Shown in pieces: positions 36,619 through 47,390 of a stretch of 64,000 nucleotides of DNA. The position numbers and the translations under genes are program-made. Numbering within the stretch: position 1 is the stretch's first letter; each line of letters starts with the position of its first letter. Origin of the DNA: Sphingomonas sp. CFBP 13720 (GTDB taxonomy: Bacteria > Pseudomonadota > Alphaproteobacteria > Sphingomonadales > Sphingomonadaceae); NCBI RefSeq assembly GCF_014842075.1, contig NZ_JACYVA010000006.1, forward strand, positions 1-64,000, written 5' to 3'. The notes under the pieces were generated by a model. It saw only the letters and a program-made list of their open reading frames with translations. It was not told the DNA's origin and did no database searches.

Positions 36619-37611
36619 ATGGATAATCGTCAGGCCGGCCGCCGTCGCGGTCGCGGTGGACAGCGCCAGCCGGGAACCGGCGGCGGCAACAATCCGCGCA
36701 ACAATGGTAACCGCATCGACAACCGCGCGCGTGGCAACGCGGCGCAGTTGCTGGAAAAGTACAAGAATCTTGCCGCCGATGCGCAACGCGCCGGCGACCG
36801 GGTCAACACCGAATATTACCTGCAGTTCGCCGATCATTATTTCCGCGTGCTCGGCGACAGCCGCCCGCGGGTCGAGGAACAGCGCGGGGGCCGCGACGAT
36901 TACGCGGACGGCGATGATTCCGACTTCGACGGCGACAACGGATCGGACGCAGTCGCGCAGGAGCGCGGCAATCGCGACGACCGTGGACAACGCGACGACC
37001 GTCCGGTTCGTGCGCAGCGCGACGATCGCGGTCCGCGCGAGGACCGGGGCGACCGTGTGCAGCGCGACGACCGTGGCGAACGCGCACCGCGCGAGGATCG
37101 TGTCGCTCGCGAGGACCGCACACCACGCGAAGATCGCGTCGCTCGCGAAGACCGCGCACCGCGCGAAGATCGTGTAGCCCGAGAAGACCGTGCGCCGCGT
37201 GAAGATCGCGTTGCCCGCGAGGACCGCGCACCCCGTGAAGAACGCGCTACCCGAGAGGACCGCGCACCGCGCGAAGATCGCCAGCCGCGCGAACGGCTCC
37301 GTCGCGACGCGGGCCGCAGCCCTGCCGAAGACGCGGGCGAAACGATGCAGAGCGAAGGCGAAGCCGGCACGCAGGCCAACGATGTAGTCGAGGTAGCGGA
37401 GGTCAAGGCACCCCGCCGTCGCACGCCGCGTCCGCGCGTCGATGCGGTAGCCGCCGCACCGGCGGAAGCGATCGAACCGGGCGAACCGACCGCGTCGATC
37501 GAGGCGGATCGCCTGCCACCCTCGCTGTCGACCAGCGACGATGGTGCGGAACGCCCACGTCGCCGCCGCCGCGTGCGCGCCGATGAGGAAGCAGTGCCGC
37601 CCGTAGCCTGA
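36619..37611 (+). CDS. DUF4167 protein with charged tandem repeats
   Basis: 330 aa. The N-terminal DUF4167 domain (about 1-85; [17 protein letters not shown], then AAQLLEKYKNLAADAQRAGDRVNTEYYLQFADHYFRVL) is conserved in Alphaproteobacteria and may bind RNA. The middle (about 115-235) is a low-complexity array based on a 12-residue unit REDRVAREDRAP, repeated about five times with changes. The C-terminus is acidic and Pro/Ala-rich and ends in basic RPRRRRRVRA. The ATG at 36619 fits the family start; a TTG three bases earlier is the alternative. Confidence 0.9.
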   Translation: MDNRQAGRRRGRGGQRQPGTGGGNNPRNNGNRIDNRARGNAAQLLEKYKNLAADAQRAGDRVNTEYYLQFADHYFRVLGDSRPRVEEQRGGRDDYADGDDSDFDGDNGSDAVAQERGNRDDRGQRDDRPVRAQRDDRGPREDRGDRVQRDDRGERAPREDRVAREDRTPREDRVAREDRAPREDRVAREDRAPREDRVAREDRAPREERATREDRAPREDRQPRERLRRDAGRSPAEDAGETMQSEGEAGTQANDVVEVAEVKAPRRRTPRPRVDAVAAAPAEAIEPGEPTASIEADRLPPSLSTSDDGAERPRRRRRVRADEEAVPPVA

Positions 37612-37638
37612 TATGGCGTGATCGCGGTGTCGCGAACG

Positions 37639-37675
37639 AGGCCGGTGCCACGGAGACGTGGTGCCGGCCTTTTTC
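37639..37675 (+). terminator. Rho-independent terminator after the DUF4167 gene
   Basis: Stem arms AGGCCGGTGCCAC and GTGGTGCCGGCCT pair with two mismatches around a short loop, directly followed by TTTTTC. It begins 27 bases after the stop codon. Confidence 0.85.
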
Positions 37676-38286
37676 ATTCGAGGCGGGTCCAAACCGGCCG
37701 TACGCATGCCCGGCGTGACGAATCCCGGCCGGGTTACGGCGGATGCAGCTTCATTCCTACAGCCGATCGACGTTCAGCCCTGACGGCATGCGTACGACGT
37801 CTTGCACCCTTCCGGCGCACGTACCGCTTTAGCCTACTGTGCTGAGGGCGGGCCAAACCAGCGTTTCCGAACATTTTTGTCTCGATGCCGATCGGCGGCT
37901 TCGTTCGTCGTTCGCGAAACAGCGGCATCGCGATCAGAGCGTGCCATACATGGATCCAACGCATGCCTGTATTGGCGGACCAGCGGAGCGGTGGGTCGAG
38001 GCCCAAGGTGTATGGCGTAACCGGACGTCAGCGCGCGAAGGCAGCATGCGTCCGTTTGCAAAGGGCGGATCGACGTTCAGCGAACATCAGTCTCATGTCG
38101 TCATCCCGGGACTTTGCCACGGCGAGGCGCAGGCAGGCCGCGAAAGCACGCTCACGGTGAGCGCCGATTCAACCTAAGCGCAACGGACCAGATTGCGAAG
38201 CTAGGGCAGGGCAACGTTCAGCCGCACGACATCCGAACCCGACGTTACCGTATTTCCGCCAAGCGCCCCACAACCGGCCGCACATG
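37676..38286. other. Intergenic region with diverged repeat
   Basis: About 600 bases between two convergent terminators, with no supported gene. It contains copy 2 of the dispersed repeat (37761-37826) and a GATCGACGTTCAGCGAACATCAGTC stretch around 38068-38092 that resembles part of it. The short frames crossing here have no recognisable features. Confidence 0.5.
37761..37826. repeat. Diverged dispersed repeat, copy 2
   Basis: Shares the AGCCGATCG start, CAG-CCTGACGGC, CTTCCGG and ACGTACCG blocks with 25339-25407. It lies in the intergenic region after the DUF4167 gene. Confidence 0.45.
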
Positions 38287-38319
38287 AAAAAGGGCGGCGT
38301 GTGTCGCCACATGCCGCCC
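38287..38319 (-). terminator. Rho-independent terminator after lpdA
   Basis: Read on the minus strand, GGGCGGCATGTG-GCGA-CACACGCCGCCC (11 of 12 pairs) is followed by TTTTT. It ends the long TCA operon 26 bases past the lpdA stop. Confidence 0.9.
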
Positions 38320-38344
38320 CAAACGTTCAAACGCCAGTCGTCGA

Positions 38345-39745
38345 TCAGATGTGGATCGGCTTGCCCTGTACCGCCATCGCCGCTTCCTTCAGCGCCTCGG
38401 CATGCGTCGGATGCGCGTGGCAGGTATAGGCGATGTCCTCGCTGGTCGCGCCGAACTCCATCGCTTGCGCTGCCTGTGCGATCATCGTGCCCGCCAGCGA
38501 CGATACGATCCATACGCCCAGCACGCGGTCGCTCTTCGCGTCGGCGATGACCTTTACGAAACCATCGGTGTCGCGATTGGTCTTGGCTCGGCTGTTGGCG
38601 GCGAAGGGGAACTTGCCGACCTTGATCTCGCCCTTTTCCTTCGCGGCTTCTTCGGTCAGCCCGACGCCGGCGATCTCGGGCATGGTGTAGACCACGCTCG
38701 GGATCACGTCGTGGTTCACGATGCCGGTCTGGCCCGCGATGAACTCGGCGACCGCGACGCCCTCGTCCTCGGCCTTGTGTGCCAGCATCGGGCCATGGAC
38801 GACGTCCCCGATCGCCCAGATGCCGTCGACCTTGGTGCGGAACTCGTCGTCGATATCGACCTGTCCGCGCTGGTTCACCGTCAGCCCCGCCTTGTCGAGC
38901 GCCAGCCCTTCGGTGTTGGCACGGCGACCGATCGACACCAGCACCGCATCGGCGGTGATCGTCGTCGCCTCGCCACCCGCCGCCGGCTCGACGGTCAGCG
39001 TCGCGGTAGCGCCATCGACGCGCGCGCCGGTGACCTTGGTCGATGTCTTCAGGTCGAAGCCCTGCTTCTTGAACAGCTTGGCCGATTCCTTGCGAACCTC
39101 GCCATCGAAGCCCGGCAGGATCTGGTCGGCATATTCGACCACCGTCACCTTCGCGCCCAGACGCCGCCACACGCTGCCGAGCTCCAGCCCGATCACGCCG
39201 CCGCCGATCACCACCAGATGCTCGGGCACCTTGGGCAGTGCCAGCGCGCCGGTCGAATCGACGATGATCGCCGTGTCGTTGTCGACATCGACGCCCGGCA
39301 GCGGGGTGACCGACGATCCGGTCGCGATCACGATATCGCGTGCGGTGACGGTGCGGTCGCCGATACGGACGCTATGGTCGTTCTCGAACGCGGCATAGCC
39401 TTTCAGCCACTCGACCTTGTTCTTCTTGAACAGATATTCGATGCCGCCGGTCAACTCGCCGACCGCTTTCGCCTTCTCGGCGTGCATCTGGTCGAGGTTG
39501 AGCGTCGCGCCCTGGATCTCGACACCGAACTTGGCGAGATGGCCGCTGGTCGCTTCCTCGTACAGTTCGGACGCATGCAACAGTGCCTTCGACGGGATGC
39601 AGCCGACGTTGAGGCACGTACCGCCCAGCGTCGCGCGACCCTCGGCACAGGCGGTCTTCAGACCAAGCTGCGCCGCGCGGATCGCCGCGACATAGCCACC
39701 GGGACCGGAACCGATCACCAGAACGTCGAAGTCGTATTCAGCCAT
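38345..39745 (-). CDS. lpdA: Dihydrolipoyl dehydrogenase (E3)
   Basis: 466 aa FAD enzyme that reoxidises dihydrolipoamide for 2-oxoglutarate dehydrogenase. FAD-binding DVLVIGSGPGGYVAAIRAAQLG lies at the N-terminus, the redox-active disulfide is GGTCLNVGCIPSKALL, the NAD site VVIGGGVIGLELGSVWRRLGAKV, and the C-terminal dimer interface ends with the catalytic HAHPTHAEALKEA. The ATG lies inside the end of the DUF4276 gene (8-base overlap ATGGCTGA), so translation of this core enzyme may be coupled to the accessory gene. Confidence 0.96.
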   Translation of the reverse strand: MAEYDFDVLVIGSGPGGYVAAIRAAQLGLKTACAEGRATLGGTCLNVGCIPSKALLHASELYEEATSGHLAKFGVEIQGATLNLDQMHAEKAKAVGELTGGIEYLFKKNKVEWLKGYAAFENDHSVRIGDRTVTARDIVIATGSSVTPLPGVDVDNDTAIIVDSTGALALPKVPEHLVVIGGGVIGLELGSVWRRLGAKVTVVEYADQILPGFDGEVRKESAKLFKKQGFDLKTSTKVTGARVDGATATLTVEPAAGGEATTITADAVLVSIGRRANTEGLALDKAGLTVNQRGQVDIDDEFRTKVDGIWAIGDVVHGPMLAHKAEDEGVAVAEFIAGQTGIVNHDVIPSVVYTMPEIAGVGLTEEAAKEKGEIKVGKFPFAANSRAKTNRDTDGFVKVIADAKSDRVLGVWIVSSLAGTMIAQAAQAMEFGATSEDIAYTCHAHPTHAEALKEAAMAVQGKPIHI

Positions 39746-40385
39746 TGGTTTGCCTTTGTCCGTTAGCGAGAAGGGCGTTCAACCCTGTCCAGAATTGTCC
39801 GAAAGATGGCGAGACGTTGGTATCGGGCATCAGCAGGCTACCCATAGTCCGCGCCACGTCGATCTTGGGCAGGCGATCGAGGCCACGCAAATGGCCTGCC
39901 CCCTGCAATACGCGCAGAAACGCCTCGTGGGTTCCTCCACGAATTGCATCCGGATCGCGGTACGCTGCTTTTCGCAATGCCCTGCCTGATCCGGGCCATG
40001 CCCGTTCCACCGCGTTCGCATCCCCAAAGAACCATGCCTCCAGTTCCTCGATCACGATGCGGTTTACAACGTCGAAATCGGCGGTCGCGTCATGCCGGTT
40101 CCGGACACGCAATCCGGCGGCACGACATGCATCCTCGACCTGACGTTTCAGGACAACGCAGTTATCATCGTCCCGATCGATCAACACCAGGGAGAGCGGA
40201 CGGTGTTCGGCCGGTACGCGGGCATAGCCCATCATTCGCATGGGCAACCGCGCCAGCAACTGCTGTTTCGATCCGTAATTGACCGCTTGCCATGCGATAG
40301 CCTGGTCAAGGAAGCGCGGCAGCAGTTCCAAAAGAAACGCTTCCATGGACGGCTCTTCGACGTGGATGTGGAGTTTGCGTGGCAT
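39738..40385 (-). CDS. DUF4276-family protein, TOPRIM-like, partner of an AAA ATPase
   Basis: 215 aa protein. The N-terminus HIHVEEPSMEAFLLELLPRFL (6-26) places Glu10, Glu11 and Glu15 on a strand-turn-helix, and LSLVLIDRDDDNCVVLKRQVE (65-85) carries an acidic D-x-D-D-D cluster (Asp70, 72, 73, 74). This resembles the Glu plus DxD arrangement of TOPRIM nucleases, as in OLD-family and PARIS effectors. The TOPRIM reading is inference. It starts four bases after the stop of the AAA15-type ATPase and overlaps lpdA. The pair looks like a two-gene defence module. Base composition appears less GC-rich than the neighbours by eye. The ATG at 40385 was chosen because it avoids overlap with the ATPase gene. 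Confidence 0.85.
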   Translation of the reverse strand: MPRKLHIHVEEPSMEAFLLELLPRFLDQAIAWQAVNYGSKQQLLARLPMRMMGYARVPAEHRPLSLVLIDRDDDNCVVLKRQVEDACRAAGLRVRNRHDATADFDVVNRIVIEELEAWFFGDANAVERAWPGSGRALRKAAYRDPDAIRGGTHEAFLRVLQGAGHLRGLDRLPKIDVARTMGSLLMPDTNVSPSFGQFWTGLNALLANGQRQTNG

Positions 40386-40389
40386 GCCG

Positions 40390-41601
40390 TCAGGGATTGC
40401 CTGCTTCGAAGAAGCCTTCGGTCCACAATTGGCCAAGTGTGGCACCCGCGGCGATCTGTTCCGGGACACCAGCCATCTGCGACGCGCGAACGGCCTCGGT
40501 ATAGCCCATTGCATTGCGGCGAAGCGCCCATACCTGTGCTGGCGTCAATGCGTCGATGAAGAACGGCGAGTGGGTCGTCACCACCATCTGCATCCGTCGC
40601 GCGGCGACTTCGCATTCCTCGGCAAGTTCTCTGAGCAGCCTCGGATGCAGGAAATTCTCCGGCTCTTCGATGCCAAGGAAGGGGGGCGGTGAAGGATCGT
40701 TCAGCTGGATCAGGTATGCCAGCATTTTTAGCGTGCCGTCCGATACATAGCGCGCCTGAACGCCTTCGGCAAAAGGCGCATCCTTGACCGTCAGCAACAG
40801 GTGCCCGGTTGGCAGGGAAACGGGCTGGACCGACTCCAGCTTTGGAATACGCCGCCGCAGCGCAGTGAACACGCGTTCCAGTACCATCGGGTGACGTTCC
40901 GAAAAATACTGGATAACATTCGCGAGATTGTTGCCGGTACGCGAAAGATGCTCTTGCGGCCCGGCCTCGGGAACGACCCGGGTATCGCTTGTCGACAAGT
41001 ATGACAGGTGCCAGCCTACGATAAAGTCGCGAAGTGACCGGACGCGAGGATTGTCTGCCAATTGGCCTAACGTGCTGACTGCCAGTACGTCGGGTGCCGC
41101 GAGCGGCAAATCGCGACGGGTATCGTCCTGTTCCGGCAATTCCCCGGAGATTACTGATCCGAGGCCGAACCGATAATCCAGAAACCGGAAAGGCTTCCCA
41201 AAGCTGCCGCGTTTCCAGTGCATCCACTCAGAAGCTACGACCGGTCGGCCTTCTGCTTCGTCGATGGCAAGGTGATACCGTACCAATCCCGGTCGTACAC
41301 CACCGATCTGGCCGCCTTCCCGATACGCGACCTCGAACGTGATCGGTCCGGTTTGTCCACGGCTTCTGAGGTCGGAAAACTTGCCCCGCTTGTCGACCGC
41401 TCGACGCAGACCCTCAGAAAAACAGTCCGATAGAAACGCAAACACATCGAAGAACGTCGATTTTCCGCTACCGTTTGCCCCCAGCAGGACGGTCAGCGGT
41501 GTGATACCCTTGAACTCGACCTGTTGCAGTGAGCGGAAGTTGCCGATGGTTACTTGCTCGATGCGGGCAGGCGACGTGGCACGGGCTTGGGTATCAGCCA
41601 T
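40390..41601 (-). CDS. AAA15/AAA_21-type ATPase (RecF/OLD-like)
   Basis: 403 aa ABC-type ATPase. The N-terminal strand-loop IEQVTIGNFRSLQQVEFKGI leads to Walker A GANGSGKST (41-49); the signature-like YVSDGTLKMLAYLIQL (285-300), Walker B FLGIEEPENFLHP (308-320, catalytic Glu) and switch His344 in TTHSPFFID complete the head. There is no long coiled coil, so it is the small RecF-like form used in RloA, PARIS AriA and OLD-type systems. It begins 25 bases after the DUF1877 gene and is followed by the DUF4276 gene. A defence or regulatory role is inferred from architecture. Confidence 0.9.
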   Translation of the reverse strand: MADTQARATSPARIEQVTIGNFRSLQQVEFKGITPLTVLLGANGSGKSTFFDVFAFLSDCFSEGLRRAVDKRGKFSDLRSRGQTGPITFEVAYREGGQIGGVRPGLVRYHLAIDEAEGRPVVASEWMHWKRGSFGKPFRFLDYRFGLGSVISGELPEQDDTRRDLPLAAPDVLAVSTLGQLADNPRVRSLRDFIVGWHLSYLSTSDTRVVPEAGPQEHLSRTGNNLANVIQYFSERHPMVLERVFTALRRRIPKLESVQPVSLPTGHLLLTVKDAPFAEGVQARYVSDGTLKMLAYLIQLNDPSPPPFLGIEEPENFLHPRLLRELAEECEVAARRMQMVVTTHSPFFIDALTPAQVWALRRNAMGYTEAVRASQMAGVPEQIAAGATLGQLWTEGFFEAGNP

Positions 41602-41626
41602 GATTATCCATCCCGTCCCAAATCGT

Positions 41627-42118
41627 TCACGCGATCACGCGGATCGCGCCATCGCCGGTCCGCCGGCACGTCGTCGCAAAGCGACGCAATGCGGGCACAC
41701 CCTGCATGATATAATCGAGCGCCTCGGCGCCTTCATCCGCGAACATGTCCGCCAGATAGACGTCGGCCGCGACGAATGCCGCCGGATCGTAGCGTGCCGC
41801 AAGTGTCGCGTCGTCGAGTTTGTCGAGTGCCGCCGCAAACGCCGCCATCCGTTCGGGAGAGATCACGCCGAAGCCGTCCATCCCGTTCTCGTCCGCGCCC
41901 AGTTCGGGCAACGCTTCGCAGATCAGGCCCAGCGGGTGCGGCGTCCGGCCTCCGTCGGTCAGCATGAAATGCAGCGCATCCCATGCCTTGTCGAAATCGA
42001 TGACGTCGGCGCCGTCGACCGCTTCCTCGAACACGAATTCCTCGAAATCGGTGGGCGTCGCGATCAGCCGATCGATATCGGCCGCCCCTGCACGACGCAG
42101 ATAGATCACCATGCCCAC
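41627..42118 (-). CDS. DUF1877 (YfbM-like) protein
   Basis: 163 aa cytoplasmic protein. The start MGMVIYLRRAGAADIDRLIATP and the later SPERMAAFAAALDKLDDATLAARYDP match the DUF1877 family, whose function is unknown. The GTG at 42118 is preceded by GGGAG and gives the family N-terminus. It starts 14 bases after the odhB stop, so it belongs to the 2-oxoglutarate dehydrogenase transcript, and precedes the ATPase gene. Confidence 0.85.
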   Translation of the reverse strand: MGMVIYLRRAGAADIDRLIATPTDFEEFVFEEAVDGADVIDFDKAWDALHFMLTDGGRTPHPLGLICEALPELGADENGMDGFGVISPERMAAFAAALDKLDDATLAARYDPAAFVAADVYLADMFADEGAEALDYIMQGVPALRRFATTCRRTGDGAIRVIA

Positions 42119-42132
42119 CGTCTCGCGCTCCC

Positions 42133-43389
<1,257 letters not shown>

Positions 43390-43432
43390 CGGGTCTTCCT
43401 CATCTGCCCCTGAAGGGGCCAGCACATGGTGG

Positions 43433-46390
43433 TTACGACGCAGCCTTGCCGGTGGCGGCGTTGCTTTCGGACTGGCGGGTACGACGGATCTCGTCGCGGA
43501 CATTGTGGCCCAGCGCATCGGCGACCAATGCACCCTGTTCGGCCTGGTGCCGCTTCATCAACCCGGTGGCGGGCGATGCGGCGGCGGCACGACCGGCATA
43601 GCGTGCCCGACGAACCGGTGCGCCCGCATCGGCCAGCGCATCCTCGATCAGCGGCTCGACCAGGAACCACGAACCGTTGTTCTTCGGCTCTTCCTGGGCC
43701 CAGACTACGTCGGTCAGCTTGGGAAGACGCTGCAACCGCTTGACCAGCGCGTCCGACGGGAACGGATAGATCTGTTCCACGCGGACGATCTGCGTCGTAG
43801 TGTCGCCCGCCGCGTCGCGTGCCTCGATCAGGTCGAACGCGACCTTGCCCGAACACAGCACCAGACGCGTCGTGTCCGCGTCGGCGGGTGCCGACGGGTC
43901 GGACAGCAGCCGCTGGAAATGCGTCGTGCCAAGGAAGTCCGCCGTCTTCGACACCGCCATCTTGTGCCGCAACAGCGACTTGGGCGTCATCATGACCAGC
44001 GGCTTGCGGAAATTCCGGTGCATCTGCCGCCGCAGCAGGTGGAAATAATTCGCCGGTGTCGTGACGTTGGCGACCTGCATATTGTCGCCCGCGCACAGTT
44101 GCAGGAAGCGTTCGAGCCGTGCCGAGCTATGCTCCGGTCCCTGACCTTCGTAACCGTGCGGCAACAGCATCACGAGGCCGTTGGCACGAAGCCACTTGGC
44201 CTCGCCCGCCGCGATGAACTGATCGATCATGATCTGCGCGCCGTTGGCGAAATCGCCGAACTGCGCTTCCCACAATACCAGCGCCTTCGGATCGGCGAGC
44301 GCATAGCCATATTCGAAGCCCAGCACACCATATTCGGACAGCGGGCTGTCGAGCACCTCGAAGCTGCCATGTTCGATCGTCCGCAGCGGCACGTATTTAT
44401 GCTCGTCGGTCTGGTCGACCCACACCGCATGACGTTGCGAGAACGTGCCGCGGCCCGAATCCTGTCCCGACAGTCGTACGCCGAACCCTTCGGACAGCAA
44501 CGACCCGAATGCCAGCGCCTCGCCGGTCGCCCAGTCGAATCCTTCGCCGCTGGTGAACATCGCCCGCTTGGCATCCAGCACGCGCGCCAGTGTCTTGTGG
44601 ATCTGAAGATCCTCGGGAATGGCGGTCAGCGTGCGGCCGAGCGAATCGAACAGCTTCTGTTCGATGCCGGTTTCGACCGACCGGCGCGATCCCTCTGCGT
44701 CCATCGGCGCATGCAGGCCCGACCAGCGCCCGGCGAACCAGTCGGCACGGTTGGGCTTGTACGACTTGGCCCCCTCGAACTCGCCTTCCAGCTGCTGGGT
44801 GAACTCGGCGGTCTTGGCGGCGGCGAACTCGCCGTCGATCACGCCTTCGTCCTGCAGCCGCTTGCCATAGATTTCGCTGACGCCGGGATGGCCCTTGATC
44901 TTGGCGTACATCAGCGGCTGGGTGAAGGACGGCTCGTCGCCTTCGTTATGGCCGAAGCGGCGATAGCACCACATGTCGATTACGATATCGCGCTTGAACG
45001 TCTGACGGAACTCGATCGCCATCTTCGTCGCGAACGTCACGGCCTCCGGATCGTCACCGTTTACGTGGAATATCGGCGCCTGAACCCCCTTCGCCACATC
45101 CGAAGGATATGGCGACGAACGTGCGAATTGCGGGCTGGTGGTGAAACCGACCTGGTTGTTGATGATAAAATGGATGCAGCCGCCAGTATTGTAGCCACGG
45201 ATGCCCGAGAAGCCGAGGCATTCCCAGACGATTCCCTGACCCGCAAAGGCCGCGTCGCCGTGGATCAGCACCGGCAGCACCTGTTCGTGCGTGCCCAGAT
45301 CGTCGCGGAACGTCTGTTGCGCGCGTACCTTGCCCAACACGACCGGGTTCACCGCTTCGAGGTGGCTCGGGTTGGCGACCAGCGACATATGGACGGTGAT
45401 GTCGTCGAAGCTGCGATCGGTCGAGGTGCCGAGGTGATATTTGACGTCGCCCGATCCGCCGATCTCGTCGGGGTTCGCCGAACCACCGGCGAATTCGTGG
45501 AAGATCACCCGCACCGGCTTATGCATGACGTTGGCCAGCACGTTTAGCCGGCCGCGATGCGCCATGCCGTACACGATCTCGCGCACGCCCATCTGGCCGC
45601 CATATTTGATCACCGATTCCAGCGCCGGAATCATCGATTCACCGCCGTCGAGCCCGAAGCGCTTCGTGCCGACATATTTGCGGCCGAGGAATTTCTCCCA
45701 CTGCTCGGCCTCGATGACCTTGCTCAGGATCGCCTTCTTGCCGTCGTTCGAGAACTGGATCGCCTTGTCACGGCCTTCCATGCGGTCCTGCAGGAACTTG
45801 CGTTCCTCGACGTCGGCGATGTGCATGAATTCGAGGCCGACATTGCCGCAGTAATTCGCGCGCAGGATATCGACGATTTCGCGCACCGTTGCCCATTCAA
45901 GGCCGAGCGTCCCGCCCAGATAGACCGGCGTGTCGATCTCGGTATCCGAGAAACCGTGATATTCGGTACGCAGATCGTCGGGCAGTTCACGTCGCGCCAG
46001 ACCGAGCGGATCGAGATTGGCGGCCAGATGCCCGCGCACGCGATAGGTGCGGATCAACAACTGTGCGCGGATCGCGTCGCCCGCCGCCTTGGCGATATCG
46101 ACCTTGGGTGCCGCAGGCGCGGGGGCAGGCTTCGCGCCGCCCCGTGCAGGCTTCGGAGCAGGTTCCATCTGCGTCGGATCGAGCGCGGCGGTCAGCGCGT
46201 CGGTGTCCGTCAGCGGCCAGCGCTTGCTCTGCCAGCTGGGATGCTGGACCGCACCCTCCAGACCGTCGAACCACTGCCGCCATCCGGCATCGACCGACGA
46301 CGGATCGTCGCGGTAGCGACCATAGAGCGTTTCCACGAACGCCGGGCTGACGCCGGCGGCAATGTCGAAATCCTGGCCTTCGTAGCCCAT
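43433..46390 (-). CDS. sucA: 2-oxoglutarate dehydrogenase E1
   Basis: 985 aa thiamine diphosphate enzyme that decarboxylates 2-oxoglutarate. The N-terminus shows [24 protein letters not shown], and the active-site segments [28 protein letters not shown] and [22 protein letters not shown] (ThDP/Mg binding) are all present. The ATG at 46390 has AGGAAG upstream; a GTG six bases earlier is the alternative. It precedes odhB by about 43 bases and follows sucD. Confidence 0.97.
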   Translation of the reverse strand: MGYEGQDFDIAAGVSPAFVETLYGRYRDDPSSVDAGWRQWFDGLEGAVQHPSWQSKRWPLTDTDALTAALDPTQMEPAPKPARGGAKPAPAPAAPKVDIAKAAGDAIRAQLLIRTYRVRGHLAANLDPLGLARRELPDDLRTEYHGFSDTEIDTPVYLGGTLGLEWATVREIVDILRANYCGNVGLEFMHIADVEERKFLQDRMEGRDKAIQFSNDGKKAILSKVIEAEQWEKFLGRKYVGTKRFGLDGGESMIPALESVIKYGGQMGVREIVYGMAHRGRLNVLANVMHKPVRVIFHEFAGGSANPDEIGGSGDVKYHLGTSTDRSFDDITVHMSLVANPSHLEAVNPVVLGKVRAQQTFRDDLGTHEQVLPVLIHGDAAFAGQGIVWECLGFSGIRGYNTGGCIHFIINNQVGFTTSPQFARSSPYPSDVAKGVQAPIFHVNGDDPEAVTFATKMAIEFRQTFKRDIVIDMWCYRRFGHNEGDEPSFTQPLMYAKIKGHPGVSEIYGKRLQDEGVIDGEFAAAKTAEFTQQLEGEFEGAKSYKPNRADWFAGRWSGLHAPMDAEGSRRSVETGIEQKLFDSLGRTLTAIPEDLQIHKTLARVLDAKRAMFTSGEGFDWATGEALAFGSLLSEGFGVRLSGQDSGRGTFSQRHAVWVDQTDEHKYVPLRTIEHGSFEVLDSPLSEYGVLGFEYGYALADPKALVLWEAQFGDFANGAQIMIDQFIAAGEAKWLRANGLVMLLPHGYEGQGPEHSSARLERFLQLCAGDNMQVANVTTPANYFHLLRRQMHRNFRKPLVMMTPKSLLRHKMAVSKTADFLGTTHFQRLLSDPSAPADADTTRLVLCSGKVAFDLIEARDAAGDTTTQIVRVEQIYPFPSDALVKRLQRLPKLTDVVWAQEEPKNNGSWFLVEPLIEDALADAGAPVRRARYAGRAAAASPATGLMKRHQAEQGALVADALGHNVRDEIRRTRQSESNAATGKAAS

Positions 46391-46467
46391 GGTCACTTCC
46401 TGTCGTGTCCGCGTTCCCGGTCCAACCGGGAGGTGCCCCGTGCGAACGATCGCACGGGGATCTTCGT

Positions 46468-47352
46468 TCAGCCGTTCAATACTTCGAGCAGCGTGGATCC
46501 TAGCTCGCTGGGCGAGGCCGCGACCTTGATACCGGCCGCTTCCATCGCTGCGATTTTGCTTTCGGCATCGCCCTTGCCGCCCGAAACGATCGCGCCGGCG
46601 TGGCCCATGCGACGACCCGGAGGCGCGGTGCGACCGGCGATGAAGCCAGCCATCGGCTTGCTGCGGCCGCGCTTTGCCTCGTCGATCAGGAACTGCGCGG
46701 CCTGTTCTTCCGCATCGCCGCCGATCTCGCCGATCATGATGATCGACTGGGTGGCATCGTCGGCAAGGAACAGTTCGAGCACGTCGATGAAGTTGGTGCC
46801 GTTGACCGGATCGCCGCCAATACCGACCGCCGTGGTCTGGCCCAGACCGGCGTTCGACGTCTGGAACACCGCCTCATAGGTCAGCGTGCCCGAGCGCGAG
46901 ACGACGCCGACGCTGCCCTGCTTGAAGATGCTGCCGGGCATGATGCCGATCTTGCACTGGCCGGGCGTCAGCACGCCGGGGCAGTTCGGGCCGATCAGCC
47001 GCGACTTCGATCCCGACAGCGCGCGCTTGACCTTGACCATGTCCAGCACCGGAATGCCTTCAGTAATCGCAACGATCAGGGGGATTTCGGCATCGATCGC
47101 TTCGAGGATCGAATCGGCGGCGAAGGGCGGCGGCACGTAGATGACCGATGCGTCGGCGCCGGTCTTCGACTTCGCTTCGGCAACGGTGTTGTAGACAGGA
47201 AGACCGAGATGCTCGGTTCCGCCCTTGCCCGGCGTTACGCCGCCGACCATCTGCGTGCCGTATTCCAGCGCTGCCTTGGTATGAAAGCTGCCGGTTTCAC
47301 CGGTCATCCCCTGGGTGATGACCTTGGTGTTCTTGTTGACGAGGATGCTCAT
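46468..47352 (-). CDS. sucD: Succinyl-CoA synthetase alpha subunit
   Basis: 294 aa subunit that binds CoA and carries the phospho-histidine. [33 protein letters not shown] at the start, [33 protein letters not shown] and [15 protein letters not shown] (active-site His246-type) are diagnostic. The ATG at 47352 is preceded by AAGGGA. The beta subunit gene sucC, usually upstream, is not present here and must be elsewhere. Confidence 0.96.
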   Translation of the reverse strand: MSILVNKNTKVITQGMTGETGSFHTKAALEYGTQMVGGVTPGKGGTEHLGLPVYNTVAEAKSKTGADASVIYVPPPFAADSILEAIDAEIPLIVAITEGIPVLDMVKVKRALSGSKSRLIGPNCPGVLTPGQCKIGIMPGSIFKQGSVGVVSRSGTLTYEAVFQTSNAGLGQTTAVGIGGDPVNGTNFIDVLELFLADDATQSIIMIGEIGGDAEEQAAQFLIDEAKRGRSKPMAGFIAGRTAPPGRRMGHAGAIVSGGKGDAESKIAAMEAAGIKVAASPSELGSTLLEVLNG

Positions 47353-47390
47353 CTTCGTTTCCCTTGCGTACTCCATAACCGGAGCGAAAA

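Noticed and set aside
37802..38177. Overlapping short frames in the gap before lpdA
   Set aside because: They lie in an intergenic repeat area between two terminators and show no family features.
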